Below are positions 7,155-15,387 of a DNA stretch of 64,000 nt, one piece after another. The stretch's first letter is position 1, and each line of letters starts with the position of its first letter. Where the stretch lies: positions 3,884,263 through 3,948,262 of the forward strand of contig NZ_LT840184.1 of the NCBI RefSeq assembly GCF_900177425.1, in the 5' to 3' direction. A program made the position numbers and the translations under genes. A model generated the notes under the pieces. It searched no databases. It was not told where the DNA came from and worked only from the letters and a program-made list of their open reading frames with translations. The stretch is from Paenibacillus uliginis N3/975 (GTDB lineage: Bacteria; Bacillota; Bacilli; Paenibacillales; Paenibacillaceae).

Positions 7155-8336
7155 TCAATCTACATGAAACAACTGTCCTGTCGTACGCTTAAACAGCTTC
7201 CACCATCCTGCTTTCTTAACATCGGCCGGTGCTTTAAGTTCAAATTCCTTCACCAGCTGATCTCCTTGATACACCGACAGCTTGCCTACGACTTGTCCTG
7301 CGGTTATCGGTGCCTTAATCATTTTTGGAACGGTGACCTCATGACGGAGATCAGCAGTCTTTCCGCCTTTTTTCACAAGGACGCTGTAGTCCTGTTCAGC
7401 CTGGAGCTGCAGCTCCGGTACAGCACCTTTGGAAATTTTGATGTTCCCGAGCATCTCCCCTTTTTTATAGATCGAATGCTTGCTGTACTGGGAGAATGCA
7501 TAGTCGAACATACGGGAAATTTCATTGTTGCGGTTTTTCGTATTTGGTGCCCCAAGCACGACGGCTACAGTACGAAGACCATCTCGCTTCGCCGTTGCTG
7601 AGAGACAAAATTTAGCTTCCGAGGTATAACCGGTTTTTAGACCGTCTGCTCCCGTATAAAAGCGAACCAACTTGTTCGTATTCACCAGCCAAAATGGCTT
7701 TTGAGTATCCTTACGCAAATAATCCTGGTATGCACCTGTGTACTTTGTAATCTGTTCATACTTCAGAAGCTCCCTGCTCATTAAAGCAATATCGTGCGCT
7801 GAGCTGTAATGATTCTCTGCCGGAAGTCCATTACAGTTCGCAAAGTTGGTATCCTTCATGCCAAGTTCCGCTGCTCTTTCATTCATCATCTTAACGAACT
7901 CTTCTTCAGAACCTGCGATTTTTTCGGCCATAGCTACGGATGCATCATTGCCGGATGCCATCGCAATACCCTTCAGCATCTCTTCAACGGACATTTCTTC
8001 ACCCGGCTCCAGAAAAATCTGTGAACCTCCCATAGAAGCAGCATGATCGCTCGTGCGTACCATGTCCGTCATTTTCAACCTGCCGTCATCAATGGCTTCC
8101 ATCGTCAACAGCATCGTCATAATCTTGGTGATACTGGCCGGAGGCAGCTTATCATGGCTGTTTTTCTCGTAAATAATGGTTCCGGTTTCCGCATCCAACA
8201 AAATGGCAGAGCGCGCACTTGGCGCGAGCTCACTGTCAGATACTCCGCCAGGTTTCTTCTCATCAGCGTAGCTTGCAGCAGCTGGTGCAAACGCAACACA
8301 AAGTGAAAGTATCCCGGCAATAAACACCTTTTTCAA
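7155..8336 (-). CDS. dacF: D-alanyl-D-alanine carboxypeptidase DacF
   Basis: A penicillin-binding serine carboxypeptidase (393 residues) that trims peptidoglycan stem peptides; DacF acts in forespore cortex maturation. The active-site set is complete: SITK (Ser68, Lys71), SGN (Ser128-Asn130) and KTG (234-236), counting from the chosen start. A signal peptide (KKVFIAGILSLCVAFAPAAASYA) and a C-terminal beta-rich domain are present. The start is TTG at 8336, because AGGAGG lies 8 nt upstream; the longer in-frame ATG at 8378 would place 14 residues before the signal peptide. It heads the spoIIA cluster, as in B. subtilis. Confidence 0.95.
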   Translation of the reverse strand: MKKVFIAGILSLCVAFAPAAASYADEKKPGGVSDSELAPSARSAILLDAETGTIIYEKNSHDKLPPASITKIMTMLLTMEAIDDGRLKMTDMVRTSDHAASMGGSQIFLEPGEEMSVEEMLKGIAMASGNDASVAMAEKIAGSEEEFVKMMNERAAELGMKDTNFANCNGLPAENHYSSAHDIALMSRELLKYEQITKYTGAYQDYLRKDTQKPFWLVNTNKLVRFYTGADGLKTGYTSEAKFCLSATAKRDGLRTVAVVLGAPNTKNRNNEISRMFDYAFSQYSKHSIYKKGEMLGNIKISKGAVPELQLQAEQDYSVLVKKGGKTADLRHEVTVPKMIKAPITAGQVVGKLSVYQGDQLVKEFELKAPADVKKAGWWKLFKRTTGQLFHVD

Positions 8337-8489
8337 ATCCGTCCCCTCCTGACAATCGTAATGGCATATCCCGCTCATGAAACGGGTCTGTTTCCATTGT
8401 CGTCAGGTTGGAAGTAAATTATTCCATATTATTGGCAGTTTACATGTAAAAACTTGTTATTTTCATAAAAAAATCTGAAGGGGGACCCA

Positions 8490-8601
8490 AATTCAAGAAA
8501 TTCGGGGACAACAGCGATTGAGGGGAATGATTCATACACGTAGCGTCTTAAAACAAACAAAGGGGACGTCCCAGGTCAATGGACCTTTTAGGACACCCCC
8601 A
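8490..8601 (+). repeat. two-copy intergenic repeat, copy A, with hairpin end
   Basis: The 65 nt at 8490-8554 match the minus strand of 49390-49453 with about ten mismatches and one gap; both begin AATTCAAGAAATTCGGGG and share GTAGCGTCTTA near the end. In both copies an imperfect inverted repeat follows (here 8561-8600, with inner stem AGGTC/GACCT). No coding potential was seen. Confidence 0.7.
8553..8601 (-). terminator. probable terminator of punA
   Basis: On the minus strand GGGG-TGTCC...GGGAC-GTCCCC forms an imperfect stem with an inner AGGTC/GACCT hairpin, followed by TTTGTTTGTTTT. It overlaps the hairpin end of the two-copy repeat and lies 30 nt after the punA stop. Confidence 0.55.
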
Positions 8602-8630
8602 CAATAGATACCTTACGCTAGACTTGTAAC

Positions 8631-9458
8631 CTACATGCTCGGAATGACTGCCATAACAAGACCGAGGAACTTCTCCCTCACTTTTTCAGCAGTCTCCATT
8701 ACTTCATCATGTGATAACGGTTGATCCAAAATGCCTGCCGCCATATTGCTGATACAAGAAATGCCGAGCACCTCTAGACCCGAATGACGGGCAACGATGA
8801 CCTCAGATACCGTTGACATCCCAACCGCATCAGCGCCCAAAGTACGCAGCATAACGATTTCGGCTGGTGTTTCATACGTTGGCCCTAGAAGTCCCGCGTA
8901 AACACCCTGCTGTAGTGTTATTCCTTGGCTTTCTGCCGTCTCTAAAGCGAGCTTTCGCAAGCGGCGGCTGTACGCCTCGGACATATCCGGGAACCGTACA
9001 CCCAGTGCCGGGTCATTCGGTCCGATGAGCGGATTGCGACCTGTCATATTTAAATGATCCGTAATCAACATCAGATCACCCGGCTCAAAGGAAGTATTAA
9101 TTCCTCCTGCCGCGTTCGTGACCAGCAGACTCTTTACCCCAAGCTGTTTCATCACGCGTACCGGAAACGCTGTGAGCTCCGGGCCATATCCTTCGTACAT
9201 ATGGAAGCGGCCTTTCATCAGAACGACTGGCCGATCCTGAATTTTCCCAAGCAGCAGTTCGCCTTCATGTCCTTCTACCGTCGATACAGGAAAATGCGGA
9301 ATGTCACTGTAAGGTATGGATACCGTGTCCTCCAATAAGTCAGCGAGAACTCCGAGTCCAGACCCAAGAATTAGGCCAACCTCCGGCTGCACTCCGCCTT
9401 TGCTCCGGATAAACGCAGCTGCTTCTTCAATAATCCCTTGATTTAAGTTGTTACTCAT
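8631..9458 (-). CDS. punA: purine nucleoside phosphorylase
   Basis: This enzyme cleaves purine (deoxy)nucleosides with phosphate to base and ribose 1-phosphate. The 275 residues fit the trimeric PNP family: LILGSGLG phosphate loop near residue 30, HFPVSTVEGHEGELLLG, the TNAAGGIN segment, GPTYETPAEI and VGMSTVSEVIVARH. The ATG at 9458 is preferred because GGAGAGG lies 7 nt before it; a longer ATG at 9476 overlaps that site. It follows deoB by about 24 nt, an operon of nucleoside salvage as in B. subtilis drm-pupG. Confidence 0.95.
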   Translation of the reverse strand: MSNNLNQGIIEEAAAFIRSKGGVQPEVGLILGSGLGVLADLLEDTVSIPYSDIPHFPVSTVEGHEGELLLGKIQDRPVVLMKGRFHMYEGYGPELTAFPVRVMKQLGVKSLLVTNAAGGINTSFEPGDLMLITDHLNMTGRNPLIGPNDPALGVRFPDMSEAYSRRLRKLALETAESQGITLQQGVYAGLLGPTYETPAEIVMLRTLGADAVGMSTVSEVIVARHSGLEVLGISCISNMAAGILDQPLSHDEVMETAEKVREKFLGLVMAVIPSM

Positions 9459-9482
9459 TCCAGCACCTCTCCCCATTATTCA

Positions 9483-10676
9483 TTATTTTAATTGCGATAA
9501 AAAGCTCTTGCCATGTTCCGACGTCTTTGCCCCGAAGTTATCGGCTATGGTTGCACCCACGTCTGAAAAGGTATCCCGAAGCCCAAGGCTTTCTGGGGCT
9601 GTCAACCCTGGACTATATACAAGCAGCGGCACATATTCCCGGGTGTGGTCCGTACCAGCATGAACCGGATCATTGCCATGATCCGCTGAAATAATCAGTA
9701 AATCATCCTCCTTCAGCATTCCCATGATATCAGGAAGAGACTGGTCAAAGTACTTCAAGGCTTGTCCATAGCCCTTAGGATCGCGGCGGTGTCCGTAAAG
9801 TGAATCGAAATCGACCAAATTCGCGAACAACAGTCCGTTGAAATCTTTACTCAGCTGCTCGATCAATACTTCAATACCATGTTGGTTGCTTTTTGTCGGG
9901 AATGATTGTGTGACACCTTCCCCGGTGAATATGTCGTTAATCTTACCGACAGCAATAACATCCAACCCATGATGCTCAAGGGAGTTCATTATGGTCGGCT
10001 CAGGAGGCTTTACCGCATAGTCATGTCGGTTAGATGTACGAATAAAACTGCCTGGTTGTCCAATATACGGACGAGCGATAACTCTTCCTACCGAAAATTC
10101 AGGCTGAAGCGTAAGCCGCCGGGCAATTTCACAAGCTTCATACAGCTCCTTCAGTGGTATCACTTCTTCATGTGCCGCTATCTGAAACACACTGTCTGCC
10201 GATGTATATACGATCCAAGCCCCGGACTTCATCTGCTCTTCGCCGTACTCTTCATTAATTTCCGTACCCGAGGCCGGTTTATTTCCAATGACTCTACGGC
10301 CTGTCTGCTGTTCGAACTGTGCAATGAGCGCCGAAGGAAAACCCTGAGAGTACGTATTAAACGGCGTTTTTACTCGCAAGCCCATGAGTTCCCAGTGCCC
10401 GGTCATCGTATCTTTACCAACCGATTGCTCTTGCATTTTACCATAATAAGCTTGAGGGGAATCTGAAGGTGTCACGTTCGGCAATGGAGCTATATTCCCT
10501 AGTCCCAGATTTTTCAAATTCGGTAATGACAGATCCGGATTATGTTCCAAAATATGACCCAGTGTATGAGCACCAATATCCCCGAATTTAGCTGCGTCCG
10601 GCGCTTCCCCGATCCCCACGCTGTCAAGCACAATAAAACATATCCGCTGAAAACGATATTTGGTGTTGTCTGACAT
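9483..10676 (-). CDS. deoB: phosphopentomutase
   Basis: Phosphopentomutase interconverts ribose 1-phosphate and ribose 5-phosphate, feeding sugars from nucleoside breakdown into central metabolism. In about 397 residues the alkaline-phosphatase-superfamily metal sites are visible: IVLDSVGIGEAPDA near the N-terminus, GKDTMTGHWE with the phosphorylated Thr, and SADHGNDP and GTDHTREYVPLL near the C-terminus. ATG 10676 has GAGGAG 9 nt upstream; the TTG two codons earlier is too close to it. It is co-transcribed with punA. Known as drm in B. subtilis. Confidence 0.96.
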   Translation of the reverse strand: MSDNTKYRFQRICFIVLDSVGIGEAPDAAKFGDIGAHTLGHILEHNPDLSLPNLKNLGLGNIAPLPNVTPSDSPQAYYGKMQEQSVGKDTMTGHWELMGLRVKTPFNTYSQGFPSALIAQFEQQTGRRVIGNKPASGTEINEEYGEEQMKSGAWIVYTSADSVFQIAAHEEVIPLKELYEACEIARRLTLQPEFSVGRVIARPYIGQPGSFIRTSNRHDYAVKPPEPTIMNSLEHHGLDVIAVGKINDIFTGEGVTQSFPTKSNQHGIEVLIEQLSKDFNGLLFANLVDFDSLYGHRRDPKGYGQALKYFDQSLPDIMGMLKEDDLLIISADHGNDPVHAGTDHTREYVPLLVYSPGLTAPESLGLRDTFSDVGATIADNFGAKTSEHGKSFLSQLK

Positions 10677-10777
10677 GTTCAATCACTCCTCGTTTACTTG
10701 GTAGGTTCGGCATTGGAATTACCTTCGACCTATATGAATTGCGGTGATGGCCTCATCCATGGAAAAGATACAAAAGG

Positions 10778-11671
10778 CTAATTTCCTGCCCGCGGATGGT
10801 GGGTCTCATAAACCTCTTTCATACTTTTTTTGGGTGTTTGGTACATTTGTGTCGTCGATATATCGGAATGGCCAAGCATCTCCTGCACGGAACGCAGATC
10901 TGCTCCATTATCCAGCATATGAATAGCAAAAGAATGACGGAGTGTGTGAGGCGTAATGTCCTCCGTAATCCCAGCCTCCTTGCCGTGTTTTTTAATAATT
11001 TTCCAAAAGCCCTGACGTGTCAACCTGGTACCGAGCGCGTTCAAAAACAGTCCATCCTCTTCACTTCCCGCTTTGAGGAGTTTCTCCCTCATTCCAGCCA
11101 GGTACAGTTCCACGCTGCGTGCAGCAATCGGACTTATTGGCAGAATCCGTTCCTTCCCGGAGCTTCCAGTGCAACGTACAAATCTCATATCTGTATTTAC
11201 ATCATGGACCCCCAGTGTTACCAGCTCCGAGACACGAATGCCGGCCGCATACAACAGCTCCAGCATCGCTTTATCCCGGGCCCCATGAGGAGTAGAGCCA
11301 TCCGGTGCACTTAGCAGCTTGTCTACTTGTTCAATAGAAAGCGCCTTAGGAACCTTGCGTTCTGGCTTCGGTGTCTCCAGCATGATAGACGGATCCTGCA
11401 CAATAACGGAACTACGCACCAAATATTGAAAAAAAGAGCGGAGAGAAACCGTGCATCGCATTATCGTGGATGGGGCTCTGCCCTTTTGCTTTAAACTTCC
11501 CAAATACAAACTAAGCAGTGTGCGGTTTACATCCGCCGGTTCATCCACTCCGCGCTGCTCCGCGAAATCAATAAAGCCTGCAATATCTTTATGGTATGAT
11601 CCTGTAGTGCTGCTCGACAGCCCTCTTTCCTCCGATAAGAAGGAGATATAGGCGTCCAAATACTGCTTCAT
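10778..11671 (-). CDS. xerD: site-specific tyrosine recombinase XerD
   Basis: XerD (RipX) works with XerC at dif to resolve chromosome dimers. The 297 residues show the N-terminal SAM-like core-binding domain (EERGLSSSTTGSYHKDI) and the catalytic domain with AAGIRVSEL (Arg), the HTLRHSFA motif (His-x-x-Arg), LGHSDISTTQMY (His and nucleophile Tyr) and the terminal EVY--HHPRA. After the Tyr the usual TH is replaced by QT (MYQTPKKS), a small departure that leaves the catalytic residues intact. It lies between deoB and yqzK as in B. subtilis. Confidence 0.95.
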   Translation of the reverse strand: MKQYLDAYISFLSEERGLSSSTTGSYHKDIAGFIDFAEQRGVDEPADVNRTLLSLYLGSLKQKGRAPSTIMRCTVSLRSFFQYLVRSSVIVQDPSIMLETPKPERKVPKALSIEQVDKLLSAPDGSTPHGARDKAMLELLYAAGIRVSELVTLGVHDVNTDMRFVRCTGSSGKERILPISPIAARSVELYLAGMREKLLKAGSEEDGLFLNALGTRLTRQGFWKIIKKHGKEAGITEDITPHTLRHSFAIHMLDNGADLRSVQEMLGHSDISTTQMYQTPKKSMKEVYETHHPRAGN

Positions 11672-11717
11672 GATTTATTCTGCTCCTTATCACTGCTCTT
11701 CCATACGCAGCAGACAT

Positions 11718-11951
11718 TTATTCACCATACCAATAGTATAAGCGAAGTCTGTCACGTGGTGTTACCCATGTCTCCATGGAGTTTTCAGGCTGAAAAGCTT
11801 TCACGGCATGTCCGACCGGTACCCGGTATGGATCAGATGGAGCTACCCATTGATTAACCAGGGACAGCGCATAGTAAAAAAACAACGTAAGAACGGTAAA
11901 TAAAACAATAAATCTTATAAAGGAACCGATTTTTCGTAAAGAAATAATCAT
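11718..11951 (-). CDS. yqzK: DUF4227 (YqzK-like) small membrane protein
   Basis: A 77-residue protein with one strong N-terminal membrane helix (FIRFIVLFTVLTLFFYYALSL), then a polar outside segment with the conserved-looking PYRVPVGHAVKAF and TPRDRLRLYYWYGE. It resembles the YqzK/DUF4227 family that sits between fur and ripX in B. subtilis, the same place as here. The function is unknown. ATG 11951 has GAGGGG 10 nt upstream; GTG at 11957 is an alternative. A tandem pair of dispersed hairpin repeats lies immediately upstream. Confidence 0.8.
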   Translation of the reverse strand: MIISLRKIGSFIRFIVLFTVLTLFFYYALSLVNQWVAPSDPYRVPVGHAVKAFQPENSMETWVTPRDRLRLYYWYGE

Positions 11952-11969
11952 AACCACATCGCCCCTCTT

Positions 11970-12035
11970 CCATGAGAAAACATCTATCGATGACAGACCG
12001 CCTTTTGCGAAGGTGTTTATACTTTCCTATATCTT
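11970..12035 (-). repeat. dispersed hairpin repeat, copy 2 (yqzK leader)
   Basis: It begins CCATGAGAAAACATCTATCG, matching copy 1 (CCATAAGAAAAGCGTCTATC), and shares CAGACCGC. AAACATC and GGTGTTT form a closing stem. It ends about 20 nt before the yqzK start and directly adjoins copy 3. Confidence 0.6.
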
Positions 12036-12069
12036 AGAAAAGCCCTGTCACCCAAGCCTATGAGCATCT

Positions 12070-12129
12070 TCCATGTAATATGACGTATGCGCAGACCACA
12101 TTTACCGGTAGTATTTCTTACGATATAAA
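12070..12129 (-). repeat. dispersed hairpin repeat, copy 3
   Basis: The segment 12090-12129 (GCAGACCACATTTACCGGTA and onward to GATATAAA) matches 1033-1073 at about 32 of 39 positions. It stands between the fur terminator and copy 2. Confidence 0.65.
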
Positions 12130-12136
12130 AATCTTC

Positions 12137-12178
12137 AAAAAAAGCCCTCTCGGGGACATCCATCTCCGTAAGAGGGCT
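12137..12178 (-). terminator. rho-independent terminator of fur
   Basis: AGCCCTCT/AGAGGGCT stem, followed on the minus strand by seven T. It lies 40 nt after the fur stop. Confidence 0.85.
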
Positions 12179-12216
12179 ACCTGTGTGACGTATCACCACA
12201 GATTATTGCTATCGCA

Positions 12217-12681
12217 TTATGACTCACTGCTGTCATGTCTTCCCTTATCCTTACAGCGGTAACAGATGCCGTGGAAATCAAGACGATGATCATGAACGGT
12301 GAAATTAAATTCTTTCTCAAGCCGCTCTTCCAATGGCCCAAGCCAATCCTCGCGTATTTCATCCATGCTTCCGCATTGGGTACAAATCAGATGATGATGA
12401 TGATGTTTAGACGTGTCCGTCCGCAAATCGTAACGCGCTACACCATCGCCAAAGTTGATCTTCTCCACCACATGCAGCTCGCTCAGAAGCTCGAGGGTAC
12501 GGTACACGGTTGCCAGACCGATCTCGGGAGCTTTTTCTTTAACGAGCATAAAAACGTCTTCTGCGCTGAGATGATCATCCTCATTCTCCAACAATACGCT
12601 GACGGTGGCTTCCCTTTGGGGCGTTAATTTGTAGCCTTGGGATTGTAACTGCTGTTTAATTTTGTCGATCCGTGCTTCCAT
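12217..12681 (-). CDS. fur: Fur-family metal-dependent repressor
   Basis: A 154-residue Fur-family regulator. The N-terminal winged helix (LTPQREATVSVLLENEDDHLSAEDVF...GLATVYRTLELL) is followed by the dimer and metal domain with HHHHHLICTQCG (93-104) and a second pair ICYRC (139-143), so the structural zinc site Cys100/103/140/143 is complete. Its position beside yqzK and spoIIM matches B. subtilis fur, which favours the iron regulator over PerR or Zur, but paralogs are hard to separate by eye. It has its own consensus promoter and terminator. Confidence 0.88.
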   Translation of the reverse strand: MEARIDKIKQQLQSQGYKLTPQREATVSVLLENEDDHLSAEDVFMLVKEKAPEIGLATVYRTLELLSELHVVEKINFGDGVARYDLRTDTSKHHHHHLICTQCGSMDEIREDWLGPLEERLEKEFNFTVHDHRLDFHGICYRCKDKGRHDSSES

Positions 12682-12730
12682 CGTTTCCCTCCCCCTTGGA
12701 AATCACTGCACGTAATTGTTCACTTCCTTC

Positions 12731-12760
12731 ATTATAGGGGGACTTTGCAAATAAAGTCAA
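12731..12760 (-). promoter_or_regulatory. sigma-A promoter of fur
   Basis: Minus strand TTGACT, 18 nt, TATAAT, about 50 nt upstream of the fur ATG. Confidence 0.8.
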
Positions 12761-12775
12761 ACGGTTTTGATACAT

Positions 12776-13414
12776 CTAAAGACTGCTAGCCGGAAGAAGC
12801 ATCGGTGCTACCCACTGCATCATACTAGGAGTGATCCAGGTTTCAAATGATGATATGCCCAGGATTAGCAGAGCCATCACGCAGGTCAGGCCTATATACG
12901 AGGCAAAGGGCTTCGTTACACTTCCGCTACGCTGCATTAGAAGACGGTTTTTGATGATATATAGAGAAAAGGTTATTGCTGCTACACTACACATCATCAG
13001 CACCGGGATGACGAGCAAATTTTGGGGTGCAACAGACACTAGTGCAAACAGCAGACCTTTCCAAGAATATTGACCAACAAGATAACCTACCGTAAAACCG
13101 ATAAGAACGCCTTTAAAGAAATCCAGTATAAGAATGCCCGGAAGGCCGATAACAGACAGTCCCAAAATCCAGATTAACCCTAGCCATTTCAAATGGAGTG
13201 CCGCAATATTGCCGAACGAAGCTGGAATTTCCCCTTCACCGCCTTCGTGCAAGGTCAGAAAAAAGTGGTCCAAATAACCTGCAAGATCCTGCTGCTGTTC
13301 CAAAGACAGCGCGTTTACCATCAAGGCTCCAAACAGCACCCCTACTAAAAATAATACGGCAACAAACACATATAGAGGCGTCTGATCCTTAAAACTCTGG
13401 CGGAATGATTGCAT
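12776..13414 (-). CDS. spoIIM: stage II sporulation protein M
   Basis: SpoIIM is a membrane part of the SpoIIDMP machine that drives septal peptidoglycan remodelling during engulfment. The 212 residues have the family topology of about five helices: TPLYVFVAVLFLVGVLFGALMV near the N-terminus, WLGLIWILGLSVIGLPGILILDFFKGVLIGF in the middle, and two C-terminal helices. AAAGGAG lies 10 nt before the ATG. A sigma-E-like promoter is directly upstream, consistent with mother-cell expression. Confidence 0.94.
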   Translation of the reverse strand: MQSFRQSFKDQTPLYVFVAVLFLVGVLFGALMVNALSLEQQQDLAGYLDHFFLTLHEGGEGEIPASFGNIAALHLKWLGLIWILGLSVIGLPGILILDFFKGVLIGFTVGYLVGQYSWKGLLFALVSVAPQNLLVIPVLMMCSVAAITFSLYIIKNRLLMQRSGSVTKPFASYIGLTCVMALLILGISSFETWITPSMMQWVAPMLLPASSL

Positions 13415-13446
13415 GAAATAGAGTCTCCTTTCCTGTCTCTATTCCT

Positions 13447-13476
13447 ACTCTATGTGTGTTTAATGCCGTCTATGAC
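13447..13476 (-). promoter_or_regulatory. sigma-E-like promoter of spoIIM
   Basis: Minus strand GTCATAGA, 14 nt, CATAGAGT, compared with sigma-E elements of the type KTCATATT and CATACANT. It lies 32 nt before the spoIIM start. B. subtilis spoIIM is sigma-E dependent. Confidence 0.55.
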
Positions 13477-13496
13477 TTTGCATTTTTAATAGTCTT

Positions 13497-14714
13497 TCAT
13501 TTTCGGACGACCTTGCCGTACGTTCCACCTCCGCCGGATGAGAGCTCAAGAATTCCGTCTCTGGCCATAACAATACTTCGTGCAAGATCTTCTCCAACAA
13601 CACACGCAATATCGGTCTCGGAAGCGCGGTGAAGGATCGCCATCTCGGTTCCGAATGCTGTAAGCAGCTTGGACATGGCTACCTTTCCTAGACCCGGAAT
13701 AAATTCCAGAGGGACCTGATAGTAATACGGGGGCCTATGGGAAGGCAAGGACGGCAGATTTCTGTCGGCAATGGATATAATTCGGTCAAACACCCCTTGA
13801 ACCGTCTTTAGGCTACCACAATACGGACATCTGTCCACTGAAGACACAATGCTCTCTTCGTCCAAAATGCTGCTGCAGCCGGAACAGTATGTTCGGTGGT
13901 ACTTGCCAAGACGAGGATTAAGACCGTAGTTCGCCAACACCTGTCTTCCATCTCTTCGGCCCAGAGCCAAGCGAAATTCATCAAAAGACGGTGTCAACAT
14001 CCGGATTTTATTGTATTCTCGGCCAATCTTCCCAAGTGAATGTGCATCGGAGTTCGTCAAAAACGAATAGTCATCCAGCTCGGAAATATGTCCCGCCATC
14101 GATGAATCGGCACTTAATCCGAGCTCTATGGCCGAAATACCCCGAAGATCAAACACATCGGACATCCTGTCAGCCATACTTCCATAAAGACCCTTATGTG
14201 GAGTAAACACATGTGCCGGTATTAGAATCCCGCCCCGGTCCAGTATTTCCTGCTGAAGATCTCTAGGTTGAACGTAAATGCGCTGTGAGCTCAGCTGGAC
14301 ATTTTTCATATAACGAGACATCCAGCGTGTGAAATCCTGCATCGTATCCAGATCACGAAAATAGGCCAGAACATGCGCCGCTCCTCTACCGCTCTCCCTG
14401 ATCTCAATCTCACTTCCAAGCAGAATGACAGTATCCTTGTAGGCAATACCCCCGCCATGAATTTCTTTCATTACACCGCTATCCAAACAGGTCAGGATAT
14501 CATCCTGCACCGAAGGAGAGTGGCAGTCGATAATGCCGATCATCTCAATTCCTTTACGCACGGCAGCTTCCTCCGCAATATTCTCAAACGTAAGGTTACG
14601 GCTTCCGCTAATTTTCACAGCCTGTCCGTTCCCCGTCCGTCCAATATGTATATGCAGATCGCTGTAAAAGTCCCGCAAACCGCCCGCTTTATCAAAATGT
14701 GCCATATGACACAT
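13497..14714 (-). CDS. endonuclease Q family protein (PHP domain)
   Basis: A 405-residue protein of the EndoQ/YqxK type. The N-terminal PHP-like metal site begins with DFYSDLHIHIGR and includes IGIIDCHSP and TNSDAHSLGKIGREYN. A zinc finger of four cysteines follows (CSGC...CPYC, about residues 285-310), and the C-terminus has a helix-hairpin-helix-like segment (FIPGLGKVAMSKLLTAFG). EndoQ enzymes nick DNA 5' of uracil, hypoxanthine or abasic sites, so a DNA-repair role is likely but inferred. It starts 1 nt after the nudF stop, so the two are co-transcribed. The exact start (ATG 14714 or 14705) is unsure. Confidence 0.85.
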   Translation of the reverse strand: MCHMAHFDKAGGLRDFYSDLHIHIGRTGNGQAVKISGSRNLTFENIAEEAAVRKGIEMIGIIDCHSPSVQDDILTCLDSGVMKEIHGGGIAYKDTVILLGSEIEIRESGRGAAHVLAYFRDLDTMQDFTRWMSRYMKNVQLSSQRIYVQPRDLQQEILDRGGILIPAHVFTPHKGLYGSMADRMSDVFDLRGISAIELGLSADSSMAGHISELDDYSFLTNSDAHSLGKIGREYNKIRMLTPSFDEFRLALGRRDGRQVLANYGLNPRLGKYHRTYCSGCSSILDEESIVSSVDRCPYCGSLKTVQGVFDRIISIADRNLPSLPSHRPPYYYQVPLEFIPGLGKVAMSKLLTAFGTEMAILHRASETDIACVVGEDLARSIVMARDGILELSSGGGGTYGKVVRK

Positions 14715-14715
14715 T

Positions 14716-15294
14716 TCAGATTTTACCCGTCAGCTTGTACATGTTCCATGCATACACAGCCAAGACCGTTTTGGCATCACTGATACGTTCTTCCTGAATC
14801 AGGCGGTACGCTTCGTCTAATGTGATCTCAGACATTTCAAGAAATTCATCCTCATCCGGCTTCATATTCCCGCTTGTAAGGTCCTCGGCCAGATACAAAT
14901 GGATGATTTCATCAGCAAAGCCTGGCGAAGTATAGAAAGATTGCAGTTTGCGGATCGTGCCGCACGAATATCCGGTCTCTTCCTGCAGCTCGCGTTTGGC
15001 AGCCTCCAACGGATCCTCTCCGTGCTCCAGCTTCCCTGCAGGTATTTCGACTTCACAGCGACCCAAAGGCTGTCTAAATTGATCTACAACGAGCATCTTA
15101 TTGTCGCGGAGTGCAAGAATAGCGACTGCGCCCGGATGACGAACGACTTCACGAGTAGCCTGTTGGCCATCCGGTAGGACAACCGTGTCCACCTGCAACG
15201 ATATAACTTTCCCTTTAAATATCCGTTCCGTTGATACTGTAGTTTCTTCCAAAGACTTGTTGGAATGGCGGTCTTTATTGCCGAGATCGCTCAT
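14716..15294 (-). CDS. nudF: ADP-ribose pyrophosphatase (Nudix hydrolase)
   Basis: A 192-residue Nudix hydrolase that splits ADP-ribose into AMP and ribose 5-phosphate. The Nudix box is complete: Gly87, Glu93, then RELQEETG at 101-108. The upstream RQPLGRCEVEIPAGKLE segment is typical of the ADPRase class. The start is ATG 15294, because AAAGGAGG lies 7 nt upstream; an in-frame ATG 39 nt earlier lacks a site. It has an extended -10 promoter, and mciZ lies divergently next to it as in other Bacillales. Confidence 0.94.
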   Translation of the reverse strand: MSDLGNKDRHSNKSLEETTVSTERIFKGKVISLQVDTVVLPDGQQATREVVRHPGAVAILALRDNKMLVVDQFRQPLGRCEVEIPAGKLEHGEDPLEAAKRELQEETGYSCGTIRKLQSFYTSPGFADEIIHLYLAEDLTSGNMKPDEDEFLEMSEITLDEAYRLIQEERISDAKTVLAVYAWNMYKLTGKI

Positions 15295-15351
15295 AATATG
15301 GCCTCCTTTGTTTAAAAACGGCATGACTGCCAAAACTGATGCATAAGCTGT

Positions 15352-15360
15352 ATTATATCA
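15352..15360 (-). promoter_or_regulatory. extended -10 promoter of nudF
   Basis: Minus strand TGATATAAT, an extended -10 box (TGnTATAAT), with no good -35, about 58 nt before the nudF ATG. Confidence 0.5.
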
Positions 15361-15387
15361 AACTTCTTAAGAAAGAAGGAACGGACA

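Noticed and set aside
8337..8480. Forespore (sigma-F/G) promoter of dacF
   Set aside because: Several GTAAA and GGAATAAT words occur, but no arrangement matched the consensus well enough.
9906..10466. 186-codon plus-strand frame opposite deoB
   Set aside because: Antisense to deoB, no ribosome binding site and no recognisable protein features.
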